Below the pieces are notes generated by a model, which was given only the letters and a program-made list of their open reading frames with translations, made no database searches and was not told the DNA's origin. Positions 47,040-59,700 of a stretch of 64,000 nt of DNA are shown piece by piece. Made by a program: the position numbers and the translations under genes. Origin of the DNA: Owenia fusiformis (Eukaryota > Annelida > Polychaeta > Sabellida > Oweniidae); the NCBI GenBank assembly GCA_903813345.2, contig CAIIXF020000008.1, forward strand, positions 25,220,822 through 25,284,821. Direction: 5' to 3'. Positions within the stretch are counted from its first letter, which is position 1; the number at the start of each line of letters is the position of its first letter.

Positions 47040-48796
47040 TCAGAAAATGAGGATTTCACCAAGGGTGAATTGACAAAACATGGGGATATGATTGACTTAA
47101 AAGCTGCATATAAGCATGTATGTATGAAGAACTGAGAAGTTTATCAAGTCTCAACAAGTAGATTCATGTGGGAGAGTATTGGTAGAATCCATTTTCTATA
47201 GTAAGAATAGGGGTTCTTAAACAGGACATTTAAAGCTGAACTAAGGCCTTTGGAAATTTTGGTTAGCTCTATTATTTCGATTAATTAAGTTCAAAATACC
47301 TGAAAACGTAGTTTATATTTTATTTTATACTATAGTAGTAATACTTAGCAATGTCCAATGTAAAGGAAGTATCTTAAGATACTATACTTGTACGTGCTCT
47401 GAAATAGCTTCTCGTGGAAAGGACATTGTTATTTTGAACTGGTTTCTTATATTCTCTATGACTTTCAATCAGCTGCTATAAAATATAGATTCACAATAAC
47501 TCATTTTATCCCATGATTAATGTATTATGTGTAATAAAGCCAATGCTATTTTGGACCTGATTTAACATCAAAATAAAGTTTCAACCATTATGTGCTTTTT
47601 AGAATGATTTTAATGTTTTCGTCCAACCGCCTTATATGAGACCTGTTGAGTTTGCATATTGAAGTTTTTGAGTGTTTATAGCCAAAGTTTATTATGACTT
47701 TATTATGAAGTTCTATGTGGGCTATTTTAGAAATGGGTGTAGTAATGTTTTGAAATCCATAGGATAAATATGATATCCTATGGCTTTCTCAGGCTATTAT
47801 GTACGTGTACATAATATATAGCATGTTAGTGAATATGACACACTTTTACATATGGATGTATAAGCATTAATAAATGATATAGTTACCTGATATATGTCTG
47901 CACTTTGATAATATATGAACTTGCAACTGTTGGTGTATTTACTTAGTGATTTACGGATCTGTTCTCTAAAAGATTCAATATTTCCTATATGAGTCAGAGT
48001 TATTAATGTCTTCAATAATACAGTATATCTGAGTCAATGTTTGGCATATAATAGCCCCTTTATAGTCTGATAGTACGCTGTGTGATCTTCAATGTGGAAT
48101 GAAGTGACAAACATGAACATTCTACTTTTTTTCTTTTGAAATACCTGATTGTAGACTTATAGCAAAGAAACATGTTTATGAATCTATTACTGTATGAGTC
48201 ATTGAACCTTACAAAAATATAACCACTCCCAGCTGAAGATGATACTAATAACAATCTATGAGCAACCTTTCCTTCGCCATGTATTAACATGGTTCCATCC
48301 TTTGCCATGCATTAACATGGTTCCATGAGTCAAACCAAGCATGTGTCACTCTGGAATGTGGTATGAGTAACTTTGAGTGTTGATTTATTGTAAGGTAACC
48401 ATTCACTTCTTAGTACTCGGTGGGGGGGGGGGGGTGGCAAGAAGAAATTATTACTTCAGATTAAGGTGACCTTCCTGTCACCTGCCAATTAACAAATAGT
48501 ACAAAATCTTGACTTAAAACAAGTTCATGATTTTTAAAGTTCTTGATTTTTAAAGACTGATAATTTATTGATATGCAAATAGTTTTAAACAAGACAATGC
48601 CATGAACAAATGATGAGAAATGTTCTTCATATACATGTAGACTAGTCTGGCTTTCTTTTGAATTACCATATTACCTTAATTTCCTTAACAGTGAAAGATT
48701 GAGTTAAAGACATGTGAAATATTGGTTTATCAAAAAATACCCACCATGTAATTTAGCCAGCATATCCAGAACATGATCAGATCTCGGCACTAGTTC
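47040..48796. other. Intergenic: small repeats only
   Basis: Contains a 30-bp tandem duplication around 48268-48327 (cattaacatggttccat) and poly-G at 48421-48434. No gene supported. Confidence 0.5.
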
Positions 48797-48800
48797 GCTC

Positions 48801-49392
48801 TTAAAGGAACATTCCTGGCCAAACCTTTTCTATCCCGATGTGATAGCTATAATCATATATATACTTTCCATATTTAGCAAAACATAGGGAAATATTTAAA
48901 TATAGTCAATATTGATAATTTAAAAATGTAGTGCTTATTTCCAGTAAGCTGCCATCTTTTAAGATTTTACTCAGGAAGTGATGTCATCGACTCTCAACTT
49001 TCATGACCTTGCATATAACAGTATAGGAAAATAGCACAATATCACTTCTAGACGAGTGATCCTTACTTTATGCGCAAAAATATGTTCAGAGCTTGTCAGC
49101 TTAGAATAAAAGAAGAGACTTTTAGAAGGATTAAATTGAAAAAGAATATTCAGCTGGTTTTGTAATTCTTAATAGCTCCTTATAGTGTTATATGCAAAGT
49201 TGAGTCGATGACATCACTTACTGAGTGAAATTTAAAAGATGGCGGCCTACTGGAATTTGGCACTACATTTTTAAGTGATCAATATTGACCATATCAAAAC
49301 ATTTTTCCCTGTTTTGCTAAATATGGAAAGTATACGATGGCTATAGCTACCATATTAGGAGAGAAATGGTCTGGCCAGGAATATTCCTTTAA
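48801..49392. mobile_element. 592-bp MITE with about 210-bp inverted arms
   Basis: Begins TTAAAGGAACATTCCTGGCC and ends as its near-complement (GGCCAGGAATATTCCTTTAA). Arms are about 48801-49015 and 49185-49392. GCTC flanks both sides (48797-48800, 49393-49396). A related sequence without the insert lies at about 49516-49592, supporting the 4-bp duplication. No coding capacity. Confidence 0.85.
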
Positions 49393-50117
49393 GCTCCTGC
49401 ATCTATAAAAATTTCAAGTTGAACAAATAAGTGATTTTTTCCTGGAATCGGATTACAAGATTTGTGGTAAAATTATTTATCCAGCATGGCCTAAATCCCC
49501 GGGCCTTAACCTAATCAGATCTTGGCACTATAGTCTGTTCTTGCATATGTAAACATTTCAAGTTGAACAAGTAAGCAGTTTTTCTGGAATTTTAATGACA
49601 AACTTTGATTTATGTTGCGCCAAGTTGCCTGCACGCCCACTTGTCCCTACGCCAAGACAACGGTAATATAGGACTTTTTCAAAATCTGATGCAAATAATA
49701 ATATAATAACAGATATCAATTATATTTCAATATTTGTGTATATTTAATAGGCTTTAACTAATTTAAAATCACATATCCAAAAATAGTTGATAAAACATTT
49801 GATTGCACAATTATTAATTGCAAAATGCAATTCAACACAGACTCTGGTTATATACCATGTCATATCAATTATCACTTATTTCAAGCTCATAATTACACAT
49901 AATCATATACATCTCATACAGTTTAACATTTTTCAGCATAACAATTAACATATTCATGCATTAGTACTTTAATCTGCATAATCTAATATTTATCATGAAT
50001 CAAAACAAATAATATATTTTACTAAGTACTTGTCAAGTCTTAAATGGAATATTTTTGGTCTGACTCTGGCAAGAGTATGGAAACTCAAAAATAATCAAAA
50101 ATATTCAATTGTCAACT
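49393..50117. other. Intergenic, with a diverged copy of the MITE's empty site
   Basis: 49513-49592 is a diverged copy of the sequence flanking the MITE (atcttggcacta, then catttcaagttgaacaa). The rest is AT-rich with nothing recognised. Confidence 0.5.
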
Positions 50118-50123
50118 TTTATT
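50118..50123 (-). promoter_or_regulatory. Candidate galectin poly(A) signal
   Basis: AATAAA on the minus strand, about 475 nt past the stop codon. Other AT-rich variants exist, so usage is uncertain. Confidence 0.35.
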
Positions 50124-50518
50124 TATCAAATAAACTAGAAAGTAACTTGAAATGTCAAGAAAGATATATGACATAGCGAACATTTCCTTGTTTTTTGATG
50201 AGGGTGTGAACACTAAATAAGCAGTTTAATATTTCACAAACACATTGCTATCTATATACATGTACCACTTTGGGTGATGATATATTTTAACAATATCCTC
50301 TTAATAAAACAGAAATATTATTAAAAATAGTCAAGCACACCCTCATAATTGGTTATAATTCATAATCACTAGAGATAAGTTTTACAGAGTAAGTCACTTA
50401 TTTTGCCTCCTCATTTGTATAAGTATATAGCAGCACATCAGTTCCATAGTGACATTGGTGGATCATTTAGTTCGGTGTATTAGTACCATGTAGGTTACTG
50501 TCATATTACTGGTACATA

Positions 50519-50603
50519 TTCTGACATCATCAGGTATGCAAGTTGGTGTCATGTTCCTGTACTCTGACATCATCAGGTATGCAAGTTGGTGTCATATTAC
50601 TGC
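50519..50603. repeat. 44-bp tandem duplication at the galectin stop codon
   Basis: Two copies of ctgacatcatcaggtatgca plus agttggtgtcat. The second runs into the stop codon region and the first is in the 3'UTR. Confidence 0.85.
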
Positions 50604-50713
50604 ATTCTAATGTTTGTAAGCTTGGTTGATCCCTCTATTCTCAAAGTGTTAATACGAGTGAGACCCTTCAGACGATGTCGGAATTCAATGTAATGATTGT
50701 TGTTCACAGACAC
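50597..50713 (-). CDS. Galectin last exon
   Basis: VSVNNNHYIEFRHRLKGLTR, INTLRIEGSTKLTNIRMQ, stop TAA at 50599-50597. Corresponds to VxVNGxHxxEFxHR...I..L.I.GDV.L in galectins and completes the CRD. Confidence 0.93.
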   Translation of the reverse strand: MSVNNNHYIEFRHRLKGLTRINTLRIEGSTKLTNIRMQ

Positions 50714-53700
50714 CTGAAACAAAGCAAAGTAATAAAAGAAATAAAATAATTAAAAATGACACCATTCAATCTGTGCACAAGAATACCAACAATTTGGATT
50801 AAATAAAGGTATAAGTTGAATATTTCTCTTGATTTTCATCATTTTGTATCTTATGTTATGGTCATTTCAATAAATAGGTCTAGTTACCAAAGTAGGTCAA
50901 ATTGGAAAAGTAGGTCAAAAACAAAAGTAGGTCAAATTGCAAATACATGATGTATATAATAAAATATACCCATATATAGGGTTATTACACAATAGGATAA
51001 TACAATATGGTCAACTGAATTGGTTCATCAAATCCATTTGCTTTTATCTTAATTCAGAATTTATGTCATCTATGTAGCTTGATCAGATCTATCTCCTTAA
51101 CTCAACAAAAACTGAAAAAACAGAGAAAGACATCATCAACACAGGGCTCTGAATTATAAGTCTCTTAACAATGATTGCGAGACGATAATGCAACAGAGTA
51201 TTTACCTTATAACCCTTGTCTGTGACCAAAATGCAAATGTCATAATTGACCCCAGGAGTGAATGGGAAGTAAGGGGCATGCTTCTCCTCCTCCCCCCACC
51301 GCCCAGACAGGCAGGAGTTCCTGACACACTGGTTGCGAGGAGACCCCCAGTTGATTCTAGCATCAAAGTGGAAGGCTCTATCATCAGACTCCTTAACACC
51401 AGTCATCAAGTTAATATTAAACCTGCAATGAAAGGAAAAGGCTTTGAAATACGACTTATTTCAATATTTGAGAACATCTTATTGGAATCCATTCATAAGA
51501 TAACCTGTCAGCCAAATGGCAACCATAGAAAGCATTGCCAAAAGATAGTGTGCCATTCAGTTATTCTTATTTATATTTATTACATATAAAGTATCAACAA
51601 ATCATTCTCCCTTTTGAATAACATCAAAAAAAAGTTAAACCAAATTTAAAGTTCTTTTTTCAAAATGGCCAACGCATTGAACAAACTGAGACAATCATAC
51701 ATGATTCCAATTCTTACTTATTTAACAAAATATCAGCAAGTTCATTCTTTTACTATTGGAGTTATAGCATGTAAAATGTTGCATGTAAATAGACACCATT
51801 TTCAAATAGCCACCTTTCACATGTTTTAATAAATCAACTTTCAAGTAGAACTCTATCTCACCTAGGGCATATAATATAAACAATGTTGGGGTTTTGTTGG
51901 GACAGAGATACATATGAACGGATGTATGAATGCTTGGATGAATGGATGAACAGGGATATTCTCAAAACACAAAACTTTGATCAATTGGATAATTAATTGT
52001 CTTTCCTTAAAACTCACCAGTCACAGTCAGAGTTGACTAATTCAAAAAAGATTTATTTTACTATTAATCTCACCTGTCGCAACCAGGGTTAGGTATTCCA
52101 CTAATAAAGATCATCCTCCCCTCATACATTCCACCAGGGATAGTTGATACATATGGCATTGTCTGCAAATATTAATGTACTTACAGATCATATGGAACTG
52201 AAGAATCTGTCTTAGTCCAAGAAAGAAAGAGTACACAGACCTCACTCCAAACACTCATACAGTAATATGGTCTAATACGACAAGTGGTAATCAGTTAATT
52301 GAGAAAATTATTTTTTTTACAAAAAGTGGTGGCCATTTTGAATTGAGCAGCCATATTAGAAAATTCATTCTCAAATAGCGGTTGCTTTTTCCATAAGACA
52401 TTAGCCTACAAAGTTTAGAGTAAATCTTTTAACTGGTATTTGGCTTATTAAAAAAATATGACACCCATTTGGTTTAAAAATCACACAAAAAGTTTAAAAA
52501 AATGTCCAAAAAAACTTCTCACAAAAAGCATGTACATTTATGTTTGTGTAAAGCAATCAAGGCAACATCAACTGACTTAATATAAAGCATCCATCTAGAT
52601 CTAGGCTAAACTACTTTTCAAATAAGGACAATTAAATGGGCGGGGAAGAATTAAGGACAGAGCTGAGTCCTAGGCCCTATATCTTGTGGCTTCATGACTG
52701 TCAAAAGATGGCAGTGTCAACCTGGGTTAGTTTTGTGTTCAATTGTGAACAAGTTGTTCTTTGATTTTCTTTTAAGTAAGACCACAATTTCACATAGAAT
52801 TGTTTTAGTATAAATATTGCTATTTACGAGCGGTGATCAATAAGTAATAGACGCTTTTTTACACAGATACTTGTTATGGACCAATCCCTTTGATTTTCCT
52901 ACCAGTGAGACATCATTCAATTATCTATCAATTCTGAAGATTTGAAGACAAATTATATAATACGTGTTGATATATCCTTATTTCCGTGAAGGAGGTACAG
53001 GTACCCGGGACCGACACGTCACGTTTTATTCTGTTTTTAGCCAGTTTGGCAAATTTCAGTTGGATTTAAACTTTTTTATATTTAACAAGTGTTGTTTGAA
53101 ATATTTTACTGACTGGTAACACACAAACAGTAAGTATTGTGATGTCAGTGTTGTATGGTCGGGGTTTGCAGGTCAATTTGAGGAGGCATTTTGGAAGAAG
53201 GGGTTGGTGAGAGAAGGAGACACCCTACTCCTTATAGAAAATTCATCTCCCTGGACCTTAAAATTGAGCCCTTGGCCAGTGCACCATATTGTCCAGATCT
53301 GCCCACATGTGACTTTTTATTCCTATACTACTCATTTCTATAGAGAAGGGATGCAGGTTTAATGACATTGATAAAATAAAACAACCTGTGCAACTGCATC
53401 TTGCTACCATGTCAGAGAATGGATTCAGCTTTGTCTCACAATCTTGAGTTAAGAGGATGAGGAATTGTTTGCGTGTAGCACTTGGTGAAACCTATGTAGA
53501 GGGCCCTGTAGAATGAATGTGGCATGAATACCACATAGTGATGATAAAATATTCAAAATCAACTATGGCATAACAAAATTGGGTAATTCATGACCATAAT
53601 GGTTTGTTTTGTTCAACCTGCATTGAACTGCGTTGCATGTTAAAGAAGCTAAAATAGCTTCAGAATGCTTGACGTCATGTCAGTCCTGGGGAACCTATAC

Positions 53701-56700
53701 CTCCTTCACGGAAATAAAGATATATCAAAATATATTACATGTTTTGTTTTCAAATCTTCAGAGTTGATAAATAATTGAATGATATATCACTGGTAAGAAA
53801 ATCGAAGGTATTGGTCTATAAAATGCATCTGTGTAAAAAAGCGTCCATTACTTATTGATCACCCCTCATAGAAGTGTTTTTCTAGAGAAGTACAATGCCA
53901 ATAGATGTGGCCCGCCATCTAATACAAATCCTGATGACCATTAATTTACATTTAAAAAGTTTAAATAGAATATTAAAACAAAAAGAACAATTAACTACAA
54001 CAAAAACAACAAATTACTGCAAGCACAATAAGCTCATGTTGTGAATACACTATATAACACAGTTAAGTATGTAAATATTTCAAAACACATTTTACTCAAG
54101 GGGCGAGGAGGAAAATTCTCAATAAATGGTGTATAGTTGGTTTGGCAGTATTTTCAGTTAGGGGAGAGTCTTGGATGAAATTTCCACCTAGGTGATAGCT
54201 TCGCAGAGTGGAAGGAAGTTCTTTTTTTTGAGGAGTTAGCCCCCCACCCCCCAAAAACACCCCACCCTGGGGAAAAAATTGTTCACACTAAATGACCTTA
54301 GATATTTTGATGTTTGTAAGTGACATACATAGATATTATATATATGAATAATTTGCAGTATTATTGATACTGATTACTCCTAAAGAATTTGAATATCAGT
54401 ACAAAGTGTGTACCCCAGGGGGCAAATTCGTGACTCATTTTCTTACTGTTTTGATTCTAACTTTTCAATTAGACACTGTAAGAGGTTGAAAAAATTCATG
54501 TGAAGTTCCCAATAGCAGGGTTAGTAACCCTGAAAGATGCAAAGCCATGGAAGAAGTAGGAGCTGAGAAAAAAATTGTTGATTTTTCAAAAAATTTGACA
54601 TTTTTGACAACTGGATTTTGTGTATGACTATAGCTGACCCCTATAGTTTCTAGATCCATCCCTCTATGATGATATTTATGGTTTTATACTGTGGAACTAA
54701 GATGTAAAACATAATTTAGATGGGTTTTAAGGAAGTTAAAGGTTTTAAACAAGTCCAAAATTTGAAAAATTGTAAATATAAGGTTTCAAATTTACGAATT
54801 CCAGGTATAGCCATGGCTGCCCCTATAGTTTCTTGATCCATCCCTCTTTGATGATATTTATAGTTTTGTAGTATGGAACTAAAGATGTAAAACATAATTT
54901 AGATGGGTTTTAAGGAAGTTAATGATTTAAAACAAGTCCAAAATTTGAAAAATTGTAAATATAAGGTTTCAAATTTACGAATTTTAGGTATAGCCATGGA
55001 TGACCCTTATGGCTTTTTCATCAATACTTCTATGATGAAACATATACTTTTAGAGTGTGAAACTAAGATGTAAAACATACCGAAGATGAATTTTAAGGAA
55101 GTTTAAGAATTTTAACAAGTGCAATATTTGAAAAATTGAGAAATATCAGGTCTCAAAGGAGCACAGAAAGTATCGCAACAGATTTCAGACAGTCATATGT
55201 TGGATTTTGTCTGTTTTCTGAGGATTTAAGCAGGTGCATATGATAGGCCATTGCATTAGCTACAGGAAAAGAACTCTTAGAGATGATAAAATAGTTTGGA
55301 ATTTGAGACGGCGAAGGTGAAAACAATCCACCCACATGTTTTTTTTGGGAAATGTTGTCCTGATTTTCAACCCCGTTCACCCCTGGTTTTTCAATTTTTG
55401 TTGCATCAATATGTTGCCTTTTGAGACATAGTTAACCATTAAAAGGATAAATTTCTTATAGATAAAGCGGAAAACAATATTTTCCTGTTATTTTCCCATA
55501 GGGAAAACTCATGTGATCCATTGCTTTCAGCTTAATTTTGGTCACCCATATTTGATATCTTTAAAATCCCTGATGGAATGTATTTTTCATTTAAAGGGGT
55601 TAACTGTATGTAAAAACACATATATTTATACATATACACATATATATTTATGCATGTGGATGGGTTGTTTGCACCTTCCCTGTCTCAAAATAGAAATTAT
55701 TTTATCATCTCTACGAGATATGGGTGCTTTTCCTGGAGGAAATGCATTGGCCTAACATGCAACATGAAATATGCACCTCCTTAAATCCTCAGAAAATAGC
55801 CAAAATCCAACATATGATTGCTGAAATCTGTTGTGATACTTTCAGTCCTCCTTTACGATTTCAGGTATAGCCCTGGATGTCCCTCTTTTTGAATGTATGA
55901 CTTAGTTGAAAATATTGTGGTCAGGTTTGATCCATGTTACATGTATTATTAAAAGAAAAATCATTAGAGTTGAGGACTTAACCCTTGAGTTCCTAAGGGG
56001 GCGAGAGGTTAATAAATCCCCCAGTAAGTGTAACTGCTCCTAGGGATATCGTATACAGTGTAGTAATTGATTGATTAAATGGATTATAACTGATTAATTA
56101 TTATTTGATGATATTTATTATGTGATATAGCATTTTTACTTTTTCACATCAACATGTTCGATGTAATGTTCTGCATTATCAAAATACATAAAGACATGGT
56201 TAATTAAAAGAAACATGTTTTCTCTATATTTTGTTATGCCCCTTCTGTAATTAAGCAATGATCATCTCCTAATACAAAATGTTGTTATGAATTATCAAAT
56301 TATAATCACTACACTCCCAATAAAACAATTTGTCATCAGGCAACGGTAATTATTTGGGAAAATAAGGATTATAAGGATCATACCCCCCCCCCCCCCCGGG
56401 CCCCCCCCCCCCGGGCCTAGAAACTTCCGTTAGTGCAATGATATAAGGAACTCTAGGGTAATAGGATCGTGTCACATTAAAATCTTCATGTAGATCAAAA
56501 AAGTATATATGGTGATATGATCAATATGTTTCAAACAAACAGACATTGAAGAAAATGTTTACATACTGACTTTGCAGATGACATTTTCTAGCATAGTTGA
56601 AGAATTTTTTTCATTTATTGAAATGATAGTCATAAAATTATAATATCAGTGTCATTTGATGCAAATTACTGCAGTCCCACATGTTCTGCTGAATGTAAAA

Positions 56701-59700
56701 CAGAGTGAATAATTTTAAAATCAGCCTCTTCAGGAGTGTAATTTAACAGGAGATTTCAGTTATAATTTTCACAGATATTTGAGTTCTCTCCAATAGTTCC
56801 ACTTAAAACAATCTGACTTTTGGCACACTTTTAGAATGCTGCTTTATTGAATTTCTTTGTAATCTTTGAAAATTTGTCTTATATTACTTGGACAAAGGTA
56901 TTCATATTTTTAGGTAATGGTGTAATTTCTTCTATGGATTAAAGTTCAATAGGGGAAGCATCCATTCTTCGCATTCTTTCAGAATCCTTTACTGATGGAG
57001 ACAACTAGCTAGGAGTCTAATATGAAATCTATTCTTTGGGCTCCTTTACTAGATTTGATGGAGCAGTCAAATATAGCTTTCCAAAACTCTCCAAATTTCA
57101 ACATATAAGTTAATCTTCATTTTCCCTTTGTCATAGCCATTGCATCAATCACGAAAGTTTTATCAATTTGTGGTATGGTTTCATCGATCTCCATTTCAAA
57201 CCCCTTTTTAAGTTCTGATTTTACAGGATAAGATAGATGATCATTGTCAAACGAACTGTTTGTATCCATATAAGATCATAGTTTACTCACACATTTCTAG
57301 GCAAGGTGTGTCCAATTCCAGCCAATTCAATATTCCATATAACTGCATTCCAATTTACTACTCTCATAAACCCAAGGTCAATTTTAGATTCTAGAGAAAC
57401 TAATGAAACTAATGATCATAGGGAATAGCATGCCAAGTGCTTGTATTTATCAAATGTTAAAGTGTTGTTGATTTTCAAGTTGTACAAGCACAGTGTCATG
57501 GGTGCTTTCTTTTCCTGACATAGTATAACATTGTGGTAAAAATTATCAAAGGCACCTAGTACAGTAGTTCTAGTTCATCATCTTGTATAAATGAGCAGTG
57601 AAACCTGTATATCCCAACATCTGACTATTGTGAACACCTACCAATCATACCAACACCTGACTTATCTGAAAACCAACCAATCTGAACACTTTTCCCCAGT
57701 TCAATTTTTCCTTCCTCCCATTGACTCCTATGTTTAAAAATTGAAATTTGAACACCTCTTAATTCGAACAGTGAACACTCATATTTGAAAAATCAACCTG
57801 TTTAACTTGAACTTTTTTTTTACCAAATATCACATATTTCATACAAAATTGCTCAAATATTGTCAGTTTAACACTGAATTGTTATGATATCAAAACTTTT
57901 GAATTGGATTTTGGAATGCTATTAAGCTTTTTGGGTGGTCAATATAAATATTATTAATATTTATTAATATTTTCCATTGAGAATGCATTCATATTTCTTC
58001 AAAATCCAGAATATTGCAGATGTAAAAACCTCAAAATTCAAACACTTCTAATTTGAACGCTTTTAGCTGGTCCAAATACTATATCTAGTAGCATTCAGAT
58101 TAGAAAGATTTTACTGTAGTTCATGACTTTTCACTCCATCTATATGCAGCAGACTAACTGAGAAAGAGTCGAAGGCATGCGAGGCGAATCCTGGAAACCC
58201 GGGTTTGGGAAAGCAGGGTTCACTGTTTGTTTCCGTTGACAACTGTGCGAAACTACATTCATAATTCATACGACAGTGAACAGGAGGTTTACAGTCAGAC
58301 CCGGGTGCGCCAATCCCTTAAATAAATGTGTGTTTCGCGGACCAGGGTTTAAGGCCATTCCAAACGAAATAAGTGTTTAATGAGGCCACGAAATATAAAA
58401 GTTCGTTTTATTAGAATTTTATACGTGTTATTTTTTATCTACCAAGACGTTAAACATATTAGAAAAAGTTATGTATTATGATTGGTCTAAAATGTGCAAA
58501 GCTAGAAGACCCCTTATATTATTCGTTCGTTCTCTCTATTTCGACTAAGATAATGTATCAGGTCAACGGCTACTAAAGCAAGGAAAATTGACCAGTAGAG
58601 ATGAGGAACTTGACATACTATTTTTATTCATAAATATGGATAATATTTGATTTAAATACAATTACGAATTTCTGTTGTGTCAGTCTGGGCCAAAATCTTA
58701 CAATATTACAATTGATAACAAGGATCTTCAAATAAAAGCAATTAAATCCAGTACGCCAAAGCACTTTTTTCTGAAATGTCCAAATAATGAATTGAATTTT
58801 CAAACATTAAAAAATGACATTGAATTGATTGCACCAGGAGCCTTAAATAAACATAAAAATCAAGCTGATTTACTTTCTTTATTCTATTATGGAGATCCTG
58901 ATCTACCTTTAGAAACAAATTCGCAACTCTTGTCCAAAGTGGCTGATTTTATTTCTGCCAATATCTGAATTCCCTCCTCAAGTGAACCTGCTTAGTCTCC
59001 CCTCCAAACACCCCTCCCCTATCCCCACCCTACAAGTGCATCCCCTTTAACTTGTTGTATAGTGTACTATTATGATTTATTATATGTATCAATATATATT
59101 GTTTAAATGTCCATTTTTCCTATAATGCCTTCGGGCGATTGGAATTATGTATTTGCTAATAAGTTTGAATGAATAAATTCTTATAAAAAAAAAATCCAGA
59201 TTTGAAAACTCCCGAAAATAACACGAATGACTCTAATTATGAACCGTTCACATTTTTGCAAAGGCGGATTTTGATGACGGCAAACCCGGGTTTTGAGGGC
59301 GCATCATAGAAGACACTTTATAACCCTATGCGCAAAACATCTCGTTAAAAGTCCGTTGTAGTTAACATATCCATAGTTAAGAGTTAATTACGAGGAACCC
59401 TTCTAATAAAAACAATGAAAATTCTGGTTTGAAAAGTATCGAAAATAACACGAACGAGTCAAATAATGCACCGTTCGTTTTTTTGCAAAGGCGGGTTTGG
59501 ATGACGGCAAACCCGGGTTTTGAGGGCGCGACTTATGGCAACGAGTGCTTCTGGACTAACTGCTGCAACAGGTATATATTCTACACCTGGTCTCTAAGCT
59601 ATGATGTCACAGTTGTTAGTATTATGCTCATAACCTTTGATTATCAGGGCTCATTCAAGGTTGTACCTAAATAACGTGAATTTGAGACCAATTTTCGAGA

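Noticed and set aside
51188-51589. 133-aa plus-strand open frame
   Set aside because: Antisense shadow of the galectin CRD exon.
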